Assembly: GCF_901472495.1 (NCBI RefSeq)
Contig: NZ_LR590469.1
Location: forward strand, 2,542,001 to 2,606,000
From: Yersinia enterocolitica subsp. enterocolitica
GTDB taxonomy: Bacteria; Pseudomonadota; Gammaproteobacteria; Enterobacterales; Enterobacteriaceae
Length of the DNA: 64,000 bases
Direction of reading: 5' to 3'
The notes under the pieces: model-generated
Databases searched by the model: none
Seen by the model: only the letters and a program-made list of their open reading frames with translations
Told to the model about the DNA's origin: nothing
Position numbers and translations under genes: made by a program
In this document: positions 50,821 to 59,894 of the stretch, piece after piece
Layout: every line of letters begins with the position of its first letter
How positions within the stretch are numbered: position 1 is the first letter of the stretch

Positions 50821-53097
50821 TCAGCTACGCGCAGCCGCTATTAATGCCTGCCCCAGCGCCAGACCACCATCACCGGCGGGCAGGCGCTGGGGCATCAATA
50901 ATTTGAAATCATGCAGTTGCTCGCGGAGTAATTGGCGCAGTAACCGGTTATGCAGCACTCCGCCCGAAAAGGCAATAGTATCAATGCCAAAACGCTGTGC
51001 CGCCTGTCGAGCCAGGCTGGCAAAGCCCTGCGCCAGCGCAAAGTGGAAAGCATAAGCGCGCTCAGCCGGTGCTGCATCAAAAGCCAGCCATTGCTGCCAA
51101 AAAGTGGTCAAATCTAATTGATTGCCGAGCAGTGGCATAGTGACGGGCGGAGCTGTTCTGGAACTTTGCCAGGCCAGCGCTTCCAGTAAACACGCGGCTT
51201 CTCCCTCCCAACTGATGGTCGGTGGCACAATATTCAGCGCCGCCGCTACCGCATCAAATAATCGCCCCGCCGATGAAGCCAGTGGTGCATTAATGCCACG
51301 CGCAATCGCCCGCGCCAGTATATCCCCCTGCGGCAAAGGGATAGCCACTGCGGCGGGCAAGTTTTGCCAATTCGGTACAAAACGCTGAAACTGTGCCAGT
51401 AAATTGCGCCACGGCTGACGAGAGGCTAGATCCCCGCCGGGTAAGGCCACCGCAGGCAAACCGCCCACGTATTCACAATTCACATAATCCATCAGCAAAC
51501 ATTCACCACCCCATAAGTGACCATCAGCGCCATAGCCCAGCCCATCCAGCGCCAGGCCTATCACAGCTCCATCCTGACGCGGCCAACCATGTTCTGCCAG
51601 GCAAGCCGCCAAATGAGCATGATGATGCAGCACTTCCACGCAGGGAATGTTGTGTTGCGCCGCCCATTCTCGGCCAAATTGGTGGCTGACATAAGCGGGG
51701 TGCGCATCCACCACCACCACCTGCGGGGTAAAATGATAAATATCGCCAAACAGCGCGAGTAACTGCTGCTGTTGCTGCGCAATATCGCGATCGTCCAGAT
51801 CACCCAAATGCTGGCTTAGCACCGCATTGCTGTCTCGCAGCAAGCAAAAGGTATTTTTCATATCGGCCCCCAGTGCCACAATCGCGGGTTGCTGGCTAAA
51901 GCCCGGCGGCAGCTCGAAAGCATCCGGTACATAGCCGCGAGCACGGCGCAGCATTTCGGCCCCATCTGGGGTAAGGCGCACTAGCGAGTCGTCGGCGCGC
52001 TGCACAATTTCCCTGTCGTGCAGCAGCCAGTGATCGGCAATCTCACTCAAGGCACTCAGGGCCTGTTGATTACTCAGAGCGGGCGGCTTACCTCTACCAT
52101 TACCGGAGGTCATCACCAACGGGCGCGCCACCTGTTGCAGCAGCAAATGTTGCAGTGGGTTAGCAGGCAGCATTACGCCAATTTCGGGTAACTCCGGCGC
52201 GACCGCCGCACAAAGTGGGCTTTCCAGCTGCTTTGCCACTAACACAATCGGGGCGGCCGGGCTGCGTAGCAAACCGAGCAACGCAGTATGATCAGCACTT
52301 GATACACAGCTTTGCAGCCAATCGGCATCCGGTAACATTACTGCCAGCGGCTTGGACGGCCGATGTTTACGCTCGCGTAAGCGGGCCACGGCGACAGCAT
52401 TGGTGGCATCCACCGCCAGATGAAAACCACCCAGCCCTTTGACGGCCACAATGTCGCCCGCCAACAGCGCAGCAGCGGCTTGCTCTAATGCGGAGAAGCC
52501 CTGCGCTAAAGCCTGCCCATCAGTTCCCGTTAGCCACAGTTGCGGGCCACAATCCGCGCAAGCATTGGGCTGGGCATGAAAACGACGGTCTGCGGGGTGG
52601 TCATATTCGCGCTGACAAGCCGCACACAGCGGGAACTTACTCATGGCGGTAAAAGGGCGGTCATACGGCATGCGCTGGATAATAGTAAAACGTGGGCCGC
52701 AATGGGTGCAGTTGATAAAAGGATAATGGTAGCGACGGTTAGCAGGGTTATTCATTTCACTCAGGCAAGCATCACAGGTCGCGGCATCCGGCACAATTTG
52801 GGTATCCATCTGCCCGGCCCCGCTGTGCTGAATCACGAAATCCAGCGGTGGCTGCGCCCAGTGGTATGGTGTGGCATCAATACTATCAATGTGCGCCAAT
52901 GGTGGGCAATCTTGTGGCAATGCTTGTAAAAAATCAGCCACCGCCGGGGCTTGCCATAGGTGAACCGTCACCCCCGCGCTGTCGTTACTGACATCCCCTT
53001 GCAGGCCAAAACGGTGGGCAAGTTGCCAGATATAGGGGCGAAAACCCACCCCTTGCACCTTACCTTTTATCCGCAGGCACAGGCCATTTTTATCCAC
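50821..53097 (-). CDS. hypF: Carbamoyltransferase HypF
   Basis: 758 residues. Order: acylphosphatase domain (1 to about 90, GKVQGVGFRPYIW), two zinc fingers (CDAC...CTHC and CAAC...CADC), a YrdC-type domain (about 200-390) and a Kae1-like carbamoyltransferase domain to the end (HHAHLAACLAEHGW metal motif). It converts carbamoyl phosphate to carbamoyl-AMP and loads HypE for the cyanide ligand of [NiFe] hydrogenase. It is the last hyp gene, separated from hypE by a 163-bp gap with a repeat. Confidence 0.95.
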   Translation of the reverse strand: MDKNGLCLRIKGKVQGVGFRPYIWQLAHRFGLQGDVSNDSAGVTVHLWQAPAVADFLQALPQDCPPLAHIDSIDATPYHWAQPPLDFVIQHSGAGQMDTQIVPDAATCDACLSEMNNPANRRYHYPFINCTHCGPRFTIIQRMPYDRPFTAMSKFPLCAACQREYDHPADRRFHAQPNACADCGPQLWLTGTDGQALAQGFSALEQAAAALLAGDIVAVKGLGGFHLAVDATNAVAVARLRERKHRPSKPLAVMLPDADWLQSCVSSADHTALLGLLRSPAAPIVLVAKQLESPLCAAVAPELPEIGVMLPANPLQHLLLQQVARPLVMTSGNGRGKPPALSNQQALSALSEIADHWLLHDREIVQRADDSLVRLTPDGAEMLRRARGYVPDAFELPPGFSQQPAIVALGADMKNTFCLLRDSNAVLSQHLGDLDDRDIAQQQQQLLALFGDIYHFTPQVVVVDAHPAYVSHQFGREWAAQHNIPCVEVLHHHAHLAACLAEHGWPRQDGAVIGLALDGLGYGADGHLWGGECLLMDYVNCEYVGGLPAVALPGGDLASRQPWRNLLAQFQRFVPNWQNLPAAVAIPLPQGDILARAIARGINAPLASSAGRLFDAVAAALNIVPPTISWEGEAACLLEALAWQSSRTAPPVTMPLLGNQLDLTTFWQQWLAFDAAPAERAYAFHFALAQGFASLARQAAQRFGIDTIAFSGGVLHNRLLRQLLREQLHDFKLLMPQRLPAGDGGLALGQALIAAARS

Positions 53098-53111
53098 AAA
53101 AACTCCTTCGC

Positions 53112-53233
53112 AAGGCTGCCAGCAGCTTGTTTTATAGCTTGGAGATCGCGGGGCGACTGCACCGATGGGCGCTCCGGCGACTTACGTCGCTACGACCCAT
53201 TCGGTACATTTCCCCGCTTATCAACTTGTTAAT
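53112..53233 (-). repeat. Non-ERIC dispersed intergenic repeat, copy 2
   Basis: Reverse-complement relative of 28031-28165, occupying most of the gap between hypE and hypF. Its central part can fold (GGGCGACTGC...GCGCTCCGG region), so it may affect transcription between the genes. Confidence 0.6.
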
Positions 53234-53260
53234 CGCCTGTCACTTCAAGGACAAATGGGA

Positions 53261-54277
53261 TCAGCAGATTCGAGGTAGCGGCTCATCCAACGGCAAATCC
53301 AGTTTACGTGAAACGCCAAATGCGCCACATAATCGCACCTGTTTATTCTCGGTCACCTGCCCGATAACGGCGGCATCACGGCCGAGTGGGTGGCGCTGTA
53401 ATTCAGCTAAAACAGCATCTTGCGCCTCAGGTGAGACCACCAGCACCAGCTTGCCCTCATTGGCAAAGTTGAGTGCATCCAGCCCGAGTAATTCGCAAAT
53501 GCCGCGTACCGCCGGTTTTAATGGTAAATCCGCTTCGTTGATTTCCATGCCACAGCCGCTGGCGGCGGCGAATTCGTGCAGAATTGCCGTAACCCCACCA
53601 CGAGTGGCATCACGCAACGCCCGCACACCGGTAATATGGCGTAGTGGCGCAATCAACGGTGCCAGTAGCGCGCAATCACTGGTCAGTTCCGCCTCCAGCC
53701 CCAAACCTTCGCGTAGATTTAGGATGGTTGCGCCATGATCACCTAAGGTGCCGCTGACAACGATCCGATCGCCCGCACGGATCATCGCCGTTCCCCACTG
53801 GATATCTGCTGGGATCACGCCGATGCCGGTGGTATTGATAAAGATCTTATCCGCCGCGCCGCGCTGAACCACTTTGGTATCGCCGGTGACTATCTGAATA
53901 CCCGCTTGCTGTGCGGTGGCCGCCATTGAATACACAATGCGCTCCAGAGAAGCCATCGGTAGCCCTTCTTCCAGAATAAAACCACAGGAAAGATAGCGCG
54001 GAGTCGCGCCACTCACCGCCACATCATTGGCCGTGCCGCACACCGCCAGTTTGCCGATGTCGCCGCCGGGAAAGAAAATAGGATCAATCACATAGCTGTC
54101 GGTCGATACCGCCAGTCGATCCCCCTGTGCAACCAGATCCGCCAGCGCAATACGCGCCTGATCTTCCCGCTCATTCAGTGCCGGGTTAGAGAACGCCGCC
54201 AAAAACAGAGATTCGATCAAGCTCTGCATTGCCCGCCCGCCACTGCCGTGTGCCAAGGTAATCTCTTGTTTATTCAT
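53261..54277 (-). CDS. hypE: Hydrogenase maturation protein HypE
   Basis: 338 residues, PurM/AIR synthase-like fold. The start ITLAHGSGGRAMQSL and the C-terminal PRIC end, whose Cys is carbamoylated and dehydrated to thiocyanate, are both intact. It passes cyanide to iron with HypC-HypD. It is separated from hypD by an ERIC fragment. Confidence 0.95.
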   Translation of the reverse strand: MNKQEITLAHGSGGRAMQSLIESLFLAAFSNPALNEREDQARIALADLVAQGDRLAVSTDSYVIDPIFFPGGDIGKLAVCGTANDVAVSGATPRYLSCGFILEEGLPMASLERIVYSMAATAQQAGIQIVTGDTKVVQRGAADKIFINTTGIGVIPADIQWGTAMIRAGDRIVVSGTLGDHGATILNLREGLGLEAELTSDCALLAPLIAPLRHITGVRALRDATRGGVTAILHEFAAASGCGMEINEADLPLKPAVRGICELLGLDALNFANEGKLVLVVSPEAQDAVLAELQRHPLGRDAAVIGQVTENKQVRLCGAFGVSRKLDLPLDEPLPRIC

Positions 54278-54295
54278 TTAGTTGTGGCCCATTGA

Positions 54296-54377
54296 AAACA
54301 ATACCCAAAGTCATTGGGGTTGCAGGTAGGCAGCAAGCGAACGCCTTTCACATCCCTGCGGCCTCAAGTACGAGGGG
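54296..54377 (-). repeat. Degenerate ERIC fragment between hypD and hypE
   Basis: ATACCCAAAGTCATTGGGGT and TTGCAGGTAGGCAGCAAGCG resemble the first half of an ERIC; the second half is missing or unrelated. It lies inside the hyp gene run. Confidence 0.5.
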
Positions 54378-55481
54378 CTATCGGTATTGATGATAAGCAG
54401 AGCAAGCCCCTTCGGAGGAAACCATCAGCGCCCCAAATGCATTATCTGGCGTGCATTCGCCACCAAACAGCGGGCATTGATCCGGTTTGCAACGACCGGT
54501 CAATACATCGCCGCAGCGGGATCGCGGATCATCGGCCACTCGTTGCTGTTGCGGGGTGAAGCGCCGCTCAGCATCAAACGCCTGATAAGCCGGGCTAAGC
54601 TGTACACCGGAATCGGCGATTTCGCCCAATCCACGCCACTCGCTGCGCTCTTTGGTTACAAATATCTCGGTCAGCGCCTGTTGCGCTAGCAGGTTGCCGC
54701 TGTCGGGCACAATGCGCCGATATTGGTTTTCTACCGCACAACGCCCACTGACCATCTGCTCCAGCAGCATCACCAGCCCTTGCAAAATATCCAGCGGCTC
54801 AAAGCCGGTGACCACCAGCGGTTTATTGAATTGGCTGCATATAAAGTCGTATGGCGTAGTACCAATCACCATGCTGACATGGCCGGGTGCGAGGAAACCG
54901 TCAATGCGCACATCGGGTTGTTGTAGCAGGCTGCGCAAGGTAGGAATGATAGTGATGTGCTGGCAGAACACGGTGAAGTTGCTCAGCCCCAGCCGTTTGG
55001 CTTGTTGCAATGTTAAGGCGGTAGCAGGCATGGTGGTTTCAAAACCGAGGCCGAAAAATACCACTTCGCGATCAGGATGGCGCTGTGCCAATGTCAGGGC
55101 ATCCAGCGGCGAGTAAACCACACGAATATCTGCCCCGCGCCGCTTGGCATCCAGCATGGAGCCATGACGCCCCGGCACCCGCATGGCGTCGCCGTAAGTG
55201 CAGAAAATCACCTGTGGGTGAGCGGCAATTTCCAAACAACTGTCGATACGGCCCATCGGCAATACACACACCGGGCAACCCGGCCCGTGAACAAATTCCA
55301 AACCCTCTGGCAGCAGTTGATCCAGACCAAATTTGAAGATTGCGTGCGTGTGGCCGCCACACACTTCCATAATTTGCAGCGGCAAGCGTTGTTGATCGGC
55401 AAGTTGTGGCAATAAGTTTTCGATCCGCTGTAATAATGCACTGACCAGTGCCGGATCGCGGAATTCATCAACGTAGCGCAT
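54378..55481 (-). CDS. hypD: Hydrogenase maturation protein HypD
   Basis: 367 residues from ATG 55481 (ATG 55484 is equal). Family motifs: MEVCGGHTHAIFKFGL, HGPGCPVCVLP, FGLGFETTMPA and the C-terminal cluster-binding Cys region (CKPDQCPLFGGECTP). It carries a [4Fe-4S] cluster and, with HypC, holds the iron during cyanide addition. It overlaps hypC by 14 bp. Confidence 0.95.
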   Translation of the reverse strand: MRYVDEFRDPALVSALLQRIENLLPQLADQQRLPLQIMEVCGGHTHAIFKFGLDQLLPEGLEFVHGPGCPVCVLPMGRIDSCLEIAAHPQVIFCTYGDAMRVPGRHGSMLDAKRRGADIRVVYSPLDALTLAQRHPDREVVFFGLGFETTMPATALTLQQAKRLGLSNFTVFCQHITIIPTLRSLLQQPDVRIDGFLAPGHVSMVIGTTPYDFICSQFNKPLVVTGFEPLDILQGLVMLLEQMVSGRCAVENQYRRIVPDSGNLLAQQALTEIFVTKERSEWRGLGEIADSGVQLSPAYQAFDAERRFTPQQQRVADDPRSRCGDVLTGRCKPDQCPLFGGECTPDNAFGALMVSSEGACSAYHQYR

Positions 55482-55752
55482 CATTAGCCTCGCTGGCGAC
55501 ATCATCCAGATCCAGCCCAACGGCCTGCATATGCGCTAACGCCGCCAGTGTTTGCTGGGCTTCTTCTTCATCAAGCAAGCTCATAGCAAACCCGACATGC
55601 ACCAATACCCATTGGCCGAGCAGGTCAGACGGTGACTCGTCGCACACCAACGCGATATTGATTTCACGTTTGACACCGCTCACTTCCACCCATGCCAGTT
55701 GATGGATATCTTCCCCCACCGCCACTATTTTGCCGGGTACGCCTAAGCACAT
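55468..55752 (-). CDS. hypC: Hydrogenase maturation chaperone HypC/HybG
   Basis: 94 residues from ATG 55752, giving the required N-terminal MCLGVPGKI with Cys2, which binds iron. The longer frame to 55779 would bury this Cys and is rejected. It binds both HypD and the HybC precursor. Being encoded with hydrogenase-2 it is functionally like E. coli HybG. It overlaps hypB by 10 bp. Confidence 0.93.
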   Translation of the reverse strand: MCLGVPGKIVAVGEDIHQLAWVEVSGVKREINIALVCDESPSDLLGQWVLVHVGFAMSLLDEEEAQQTLAALAHMQAVGLDLDDVASEANDALR

Positions 55753-56843
55753 CGCTGTGCCTCCAGCCATTCCAGCCACAAATCCATCCCCTCACCGCTA
55801 CTGGCTGACAACGCAATGACCTGAATATCCGGATTCACCTGACGGGCATAATTAATGCACTGTTCGATATCAAAATCCAGGTACGGCAGCAGGTCGATTT
55901 TATTGATAATCATTAGGGTGGAGGCGGCAAACATATGAGGGTATTTCAGCGGTTTATCTTCGCCTTCCGTCACCGAAAGCACCGCCACTTTATGGCGTTC
56001 GCCGAGATCAAAACTGGCGGGACACACCAAATTACCAACATTCTCAATAAACAACAGGCTGTCATTGCTGAGATTCAGGCGGTGGGCAGCATCATGCACC
56101 ATCTGCGCATCCAGATGGCAGCCTTTACCGGTATTGACCTGAATCGCCGGAACACCGGTGGCGCGAATGCGTTCGGCATCATGAGTCGTTTGCTGATCAC
56201 CTTCAATCACCGCGCAAGGCACTTGCCCAGCCAGCAGTTGCAAAGTGGTGGTCAACAGCGTGGTTTTGCCAGAACCGGGGCTGGAAACCAAATTCAGCGC
56301 CAAAATATGTTGCTCGACAAAATGCTCACGGTTATGGCTGGCTAACTGATTATTTTTGCTCAGCACATCTTGCTCGATTTGCAACAAACGGCGCTGCCCC
56401 ATGCCCGGCGCATGGCCACCGGCTTCACCCTGCCCATAATGCAGCCCCAGCTTGTCAGCATGAACTTGCGGAGTGAAAGGCTCTGTGGTGGGGGCGTCTG
56501 TGTCATCGGGTTCGGTGTCCTCAGATTCAATGGTTGCCATCGGTTCTGGCGCTTTGCCATGATAGTGATGGTGAACATCGCCCTGATGGTAATAGTAGTG
56601 GTGATGAACAATCACTGGCTGTGTCCCCTTGGCAACATATTTGTGTTTATGTTTATGCTGAATCTTTTGCGTCGGGGCATCACTTTCGTGCTGGTCATGG
56701 TGGTGATGATCGTGGTGGTGGCCGTCATCGTGATGATGATGGTGGTGATCGTCATGGTGGGCGTGGTGGTGATCATCATGTTGATGATTGTCGTCGCCCT
56801 CGATCTTTCTCTCGCCGCTGGCGCAACCACAAGTCGTACACAT
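55743..56843 (-). CDS. hypB: Nickel-insertion GTPase HypB with a very His-rich N-terminus
   Basis: 366 residues against 290 in E. coli. It starts MCTTCGC, the high-affinity nickel site. Residues about 19-98 hold roughly 32 histidines, many in runs, and a HHHYYYH block. The GTPase domain follows: Walker A SSPGSGKTTLL, the GKGCHLD metal switch, ENVGNLVCPASFDLGE and NKIDLLPY. It delivers nickel with HypA and probably also stores it. The ribosome site lies in the 20-bp gap from hypA. Confidence 0.95.
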   Translation of the reverse strand: MCTTCGCASGERKIEGDDNHQHDDHHHAHHDDHHHHHHDDGHHHDHHHHDQHESDAPTQKIQHKHKHKYVAKGTQPVIVHHHYYYHQGDVHHHYHGKAPEPMATIESEDTEPDDTDAPTTEPFTPQVHADKLGLHYGQGEAGGHAPGMGQRRLLQIEQDVLSKNNQLASHNREHFVEQHILALNLVSSPGSGKTTLLTTTLQLLAGQVPCAVIEGDQQTTHDAERIRATGVPAIQVNTGKGCHLDAQMVHDAAHRLNLSNDSLLFIENVGNLVCPASFDLGERHKVAVLSVTEGEDKPLKYPHMFAASTLMIINKIDLLPYLDFDIEQCINYARQVNPDIQVIALSASSGEGMDLWLEWLEAQRCA

Positions 56844-56863
56844 AGGAATTCACTCCTTCAGAA

Positions 56864-57205
56864 TTATTCCACTTCTATCTGTTTCACCTGCAAATTGCTG
56901 CCACTCTCTACTTGCAGAGCATGGCTGCCGCAATGCGGGCACCCGGCATCATGCCGTTCAATGGCAACGCTGTTGCTGCACTCCCAGCACCAGGCCACTG
57001 CGGGCATGTAGCTGAGATGCAATTGGCAATTTTCGGCCAGTGTTTTGCGGCTGGCGGCTTCGAAACTGAAGCGTAAGGCGCTCTCTTCAATACAGGAGAG
57101 CGCGCCAATTTCCAGCCAGACCGCGGTTATCCGTGTAGCACCGTTAAGCCGCGCCTGTTTTTCAATCAGCTCCAACGTGCTGAGACACAAACTGATTTCA
57201 TGCAT
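56864..57205 (-). CDS. hypA: Nickel metallochaperone HypA/HybF
   Basis: 113 residues, normal length. N-terminal MHEISL with His2 for nickel, and a zinc site CWEC...CPHC. It delivers nickel to the HybC precursor with HypB. Its position right after hybE corresponds to hybF of the E. coli hyb operon. It overlaps hybE by 8 bp. Confidence 0.95.
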   Translation of the reverse strand: MHEISLCLSTLELIEKQARLNGATRITAVWLEIGALSCIEESALRFSFEAASRKTLAENCQLHLSYMPAVAWCWECSNSVAIERHDAGCPHCGSHALQVESGSNLQVKQIEVE

Positions 57206-57716
57206 GCTGATTCTTTATTTGGCTAACTTTGTTAAACAAAGCCCGCCGCCGTGGGTTGGCAGGAGCATCGGCATCCATCACCGGCAGTGAGAGCGCCATA
57301 CGCGCACTTTGCTCCGCCAGTTGTAACGCCCGTTCAGCACTGAGCGAGGTGTCCAGCGGTGACATCAATGAGCGGCTCAAATACTGGCCGCAACCGGCGA
57401 TTTCGCTGACGGTAAAATCTATTTCGCTGACAATAAAACTAATGCTGCCGCAAGGAAGTGCCAGCATCAGGCGCTCCCCCACCGCACGACGTTGCCAGCT
57501 CTGCTGCGGCCCTGGTAATACCACTAAACTCAGCATCCACGGGGTCAATAACGCGCCGATCCATTGCTGCTCAAATAACTGAAATCCGCAGGCGCGCAGC
57601 GGAATGTGGTCACGGTAAAAGGGTAAGCCGCGCATTTCATCGGCAGCCACCTGGCCGAAAACCTGTTCCAGCAATGCCGCTGGATTTTGTTCATGACCGG
57701 CAATGACATCAAACAT
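57198..57716 (-). CDS. hybE: Hydrogenase-2 assembly chaperone HybE
   Basis: 172 residues from ATG 57716; the longer frame to 57755 runs into hybD. Blocks matching E. coli HybE: GALLTPWMLSLVVLPGP, LPCGSISFIV, QYLSRSLMSPL and RRALF. It guards Tat export of the small subunit. A seven-residue tandem duplication (FIVSEID/FTVSEIA-like) lies at about residue 100. It overlaps hybD by 8 bp. Confidence 0.9.
   Translation of the reverse strand: MFDVIAGHEQNPAALLEQVFGQVAADEMRGLPFYRDHIPLRACGFQLFEQQWIGALLTPWMLSLVVLPGPQQSWQRRAVGERLMLALPCGSISFIVSEIDFTVSEIAGCGQYLSRSLMSPLDTSLSAERALQLAEQSARMALSLPVMDADAPANPRRRALFNKVSQIKNQHA
57400..57441. repeat. 21-bp tandem duplication inside hybE
   Basis: Two adjacent 21-bp units, both starting ATTTCGCTGAC and differing at 5-6 positions, add seven codons in frame. 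Confidence 0.7.
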
Positions 57717-58200
57717 GACTTTCTTCTCGTGCCTTGAGGGTGATCCCACTAGCATGTAATGCCACCAGAATCTGTTCCAGCGCTGGCTCTATGGCCCGCG
57801 TGACCGTTGGCGTCAGGCCGATATTCGGTGCCAGTGATTCGGGTACCACCCCCACCAGAGTCAGCTGGCGCGGGAACTCATCGGTCAATTGCAGCGCCAT
57901 CAGCACATCACATAACCCCAACTGATGCGGTGACACTTTGCGGCTAAACATCGCCGGGATCTCTTTATCGCGCAGTACCGCAACACTGCCCGGTGGTTGC
58001 CCGGTTAGCACCGCATCAGCCACAATCAAATGCTCGCGGTTCGCCATAGCTTCCATCAGTTCCAGCCCAGCAGTGCCACCATCCAGCACGTCAAGCTCCG
58101 GTGGGATGTGAAAGCGCTGCTCCAGCGCTTCAACAATTCGCACACCGACAGCTTCATCACTGAGTAATAAATTACCTATACCTAATACCAAAATCCCCAT
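57709..58200 (-). CDS. hybD: Hydrogenase-2 maturation endopeptidase HybD
   Basis: 163 residues. LVLGIGNLLLSDEAVGVRI has the nickel-ligand Glu, with the second Asp in LDGGTAG and the His in VSPHQLGLCDVL. It clips the C-terminal tail from HybC after nickel insertion. ATG 58200 overlaps the hybC stop (TGATG); the GTG one codon earlier is less likely. Confidence 0.95.
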   Translation of the reverse strand: MGILVLGIGNLLLSDEAVGVRIVEALEQRFHIPPELDVLDGGTAGLELMEAMANREHLIVADAVLTGQPPGSVAVLRDKEIPAMFSRKVSPHQLGLCDVLMALQLTDEFPRQLTLVGVVPESLAPNIGLTPTVTRAIEPALEQILVALHASGITLKAREESHV

Positions 58201-59894
58201 CACAGCACCTTGACTTTGGTCACTTCGTTGCCCGTTGTATCAACAATATGTACAGCACAGGACATACACGGGTCGAATGAGTGAATGGTCCGCACCACTT
58301 CGAGTGGTTTGGCAGGATCTGCAACCGGTGTCCCCACCAGCGCTTGCTCGTATGGCCCCGGCTCATCATTATAATTGCGAGGGCCAGCGTTCCAGGTTGA
58401 TGGCACCACCGCCTGATAGTTGGCAATTTTGCCATCCTTGATAACCACCCAGTGCGACAACATGCCGCGCGGCGCTTCTTCAAAGCCCACACCACGGATT
58501 TCGCCGCTCAAAGGAATATCTGGCTTGATAAAGGTTTCGATATCACCAGTACCAATATTGGTGACCAGTGCCGTCCATTGCTGGGCCAAGGTTTCATGCA
58601 GCACACAGCAATGCACCGCACGGCCAATAATGCGCCCCAGAGTCGATGGTAATTGTTCGGCGGTAATGGCCTGCCCGCTCAGTTTTTGGTAAGCCGCACC
58701 GATGTCAGTGAAATGCTGTTTAGTCGGTACATGTCCGGCGGCCAGCCCGCACATGAGCCACGCCAGCGGCCCCACTTCCACTGTTTTGCCGTAGAAAGTC
58801 GGTGCTTTTACCCACGAATATTTGCCATCTTCCTGCCAGCCGGTGTAATTCGGGTTGGTTTTCCCCTCCCACGGTGCCAGCGGTTCGTCGTCCTGATACC
58901 AGGCGTGTTTGCCGCTCTCGGCGATACCTTCTATCAAGTACGGATCGTTGTGATTGGCTATCGGGCGGAAAGCCCCCTTTTCCAGATATCCCCCCGGCAA
59001 CAGGAAGGTTTCCCCTTTACGATCGGTTGGCAGCTCCGGCACGCTAAGGTAGTCATCCGCCCCTTTGCCCAAATTGAGCCAGTTCGGATAGTGAGCGGCG
59101 ATCACCGCGGTATCGACCTTATAAACCTGCTCAATAAAGCTGCCCAGCCGGTCAATAAAGGATTTCACCAACATCAGGCGTTCCAGATTGAGCACACTTG
59201 GCATATCCAGATTAATAGGGTTGGCAACCCCACCCACTGCCAGATTCTGAATATGCGGTGTTTTGCCGCCGAGCACCGCCACTATACGGTTGGCATCGCG
59301 CTGGCACTCCAGCGCTTGCAGATAATGTGCCACCGCAATCAAATTGACCTCTGGCGGCAATGCCATCGCCGGATGGCCCCAATAGCCGTTGGCAAAAATA
59401 CCTAACTGCCCGCTGGCGACCAAATCTTTGATTTTCTGCTGCACCCGGGTGAACTCTTCCGCGCTGTTTAGCGGCCAACTGGACAAGCCACTCAGCATCG
59501 CAGCCGCTTTTTGTGGTGAGGCTTGCAGTGCCGAAGTGACATCCACCCAATCCAGTGCCGAGAGTTGATAGAAATGCACGATATGGTCATGAATACTGTG
59601 CGCGGCCAGAATCAAATTACGGATATGCTGCGCATTAACCGGCACTTCCATCCCTAATGCATTTTCCACTGCCCGCACCGAAGCAATGGCATGAATGGTG
59701 GTACAGACGCCGCAAATGCGCTGCACAATCATCCAGGCATCGCGCGGATCATTGCCTTGTAAAATTTCTTCCATGCCACGCCACATGGTGCCGGAGGACC
59801 AGGCTTTAATGACTTTGCCGTCCTCAATTTCGCAGTCGATCCGCAGGTGCCCCTCAATACGGGTGACGGGATCAATGGTGATGCGTTGGCTCAT
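58200..59894 (-). CDS. hybC: [NiFe] hydrogenase-2 large subunit HybC
   Basis: 564 residues, normal length. The N-terminal RICGVCTTIHAIASVRAVE and C-terminal DPCMSCAVH motifs supply the four Cys that bind Ni and Fe. The 15-residue tail after CAVH is the peptide removed by HybD. It oxidises hydrogen in the periplasm and has no signal of its own, being exported with HybO. It overlaps hybB by 23 bp. Confidence 0.97.
   Translation of the reverse strand: MSQRITIDPVTRIEGHLRIDCEIEDGKVIKAWSSGTMWRGMEEILQGNDPRDAWMIVQRICGVCTTIHAIASVRAVENALGMEVPVNAQHIRNLILAAHSIHDHIVHFYQLSALDWVDVTSALQASPQKAAAMLSGLSSWPLNSAEEFTRVQQKIKDLVASGQLGIFANGYWGHPAMALPPEVNLIAVAHYLQALECQRDANRIVAVLGGKTPHIQNLAVGGVANPINLDMPSVLNLERLMLVKSFIDRLGSFIEQVYKVDTAVIAAHYPNWLNLGKGADDYLSVPELPTDRKGETFLLPGGYLEKGAFRPIANHNDPYLIEGIAESGKHAWYQDDEPLAPWEGKTNPNYTGWQEDGKYSWVKAPTFYGKTVEVGPLAWLMCGLAAGHVPTKQHFTDIGAAYQKLSGQAITAEQLPSTLGRIIGRAVHCCVLHETLAQQWTALVTNIGTGDIETFIKPDIPLSGEIRGVGFEEAPRGMLSHWVVIKDGKIANYQAVVPSTWNAGPRNYNDEPGPYEQALVGTPVADPAKPLEVVRTIHSFDPCMSCAVHIVDTTGNEVTKVKVL

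Noticed and set aside
53127..53738. 203-codon plus-strand frame opposite hypE
   Set aside because: Low-complexity Ser/Arg-rich composition, starts in the dispersed repeat, and the opposite strand encodes a full HypE.
56370..57011. Long plus-strand frame (about 213 codons) opposite hypB and hypA, rich in Val and Met
   Set aside because: It is the mirror of the His codon runs in hypB (CAC/CAT read as GTG/ATG). It has no ribosome site or family pattern.
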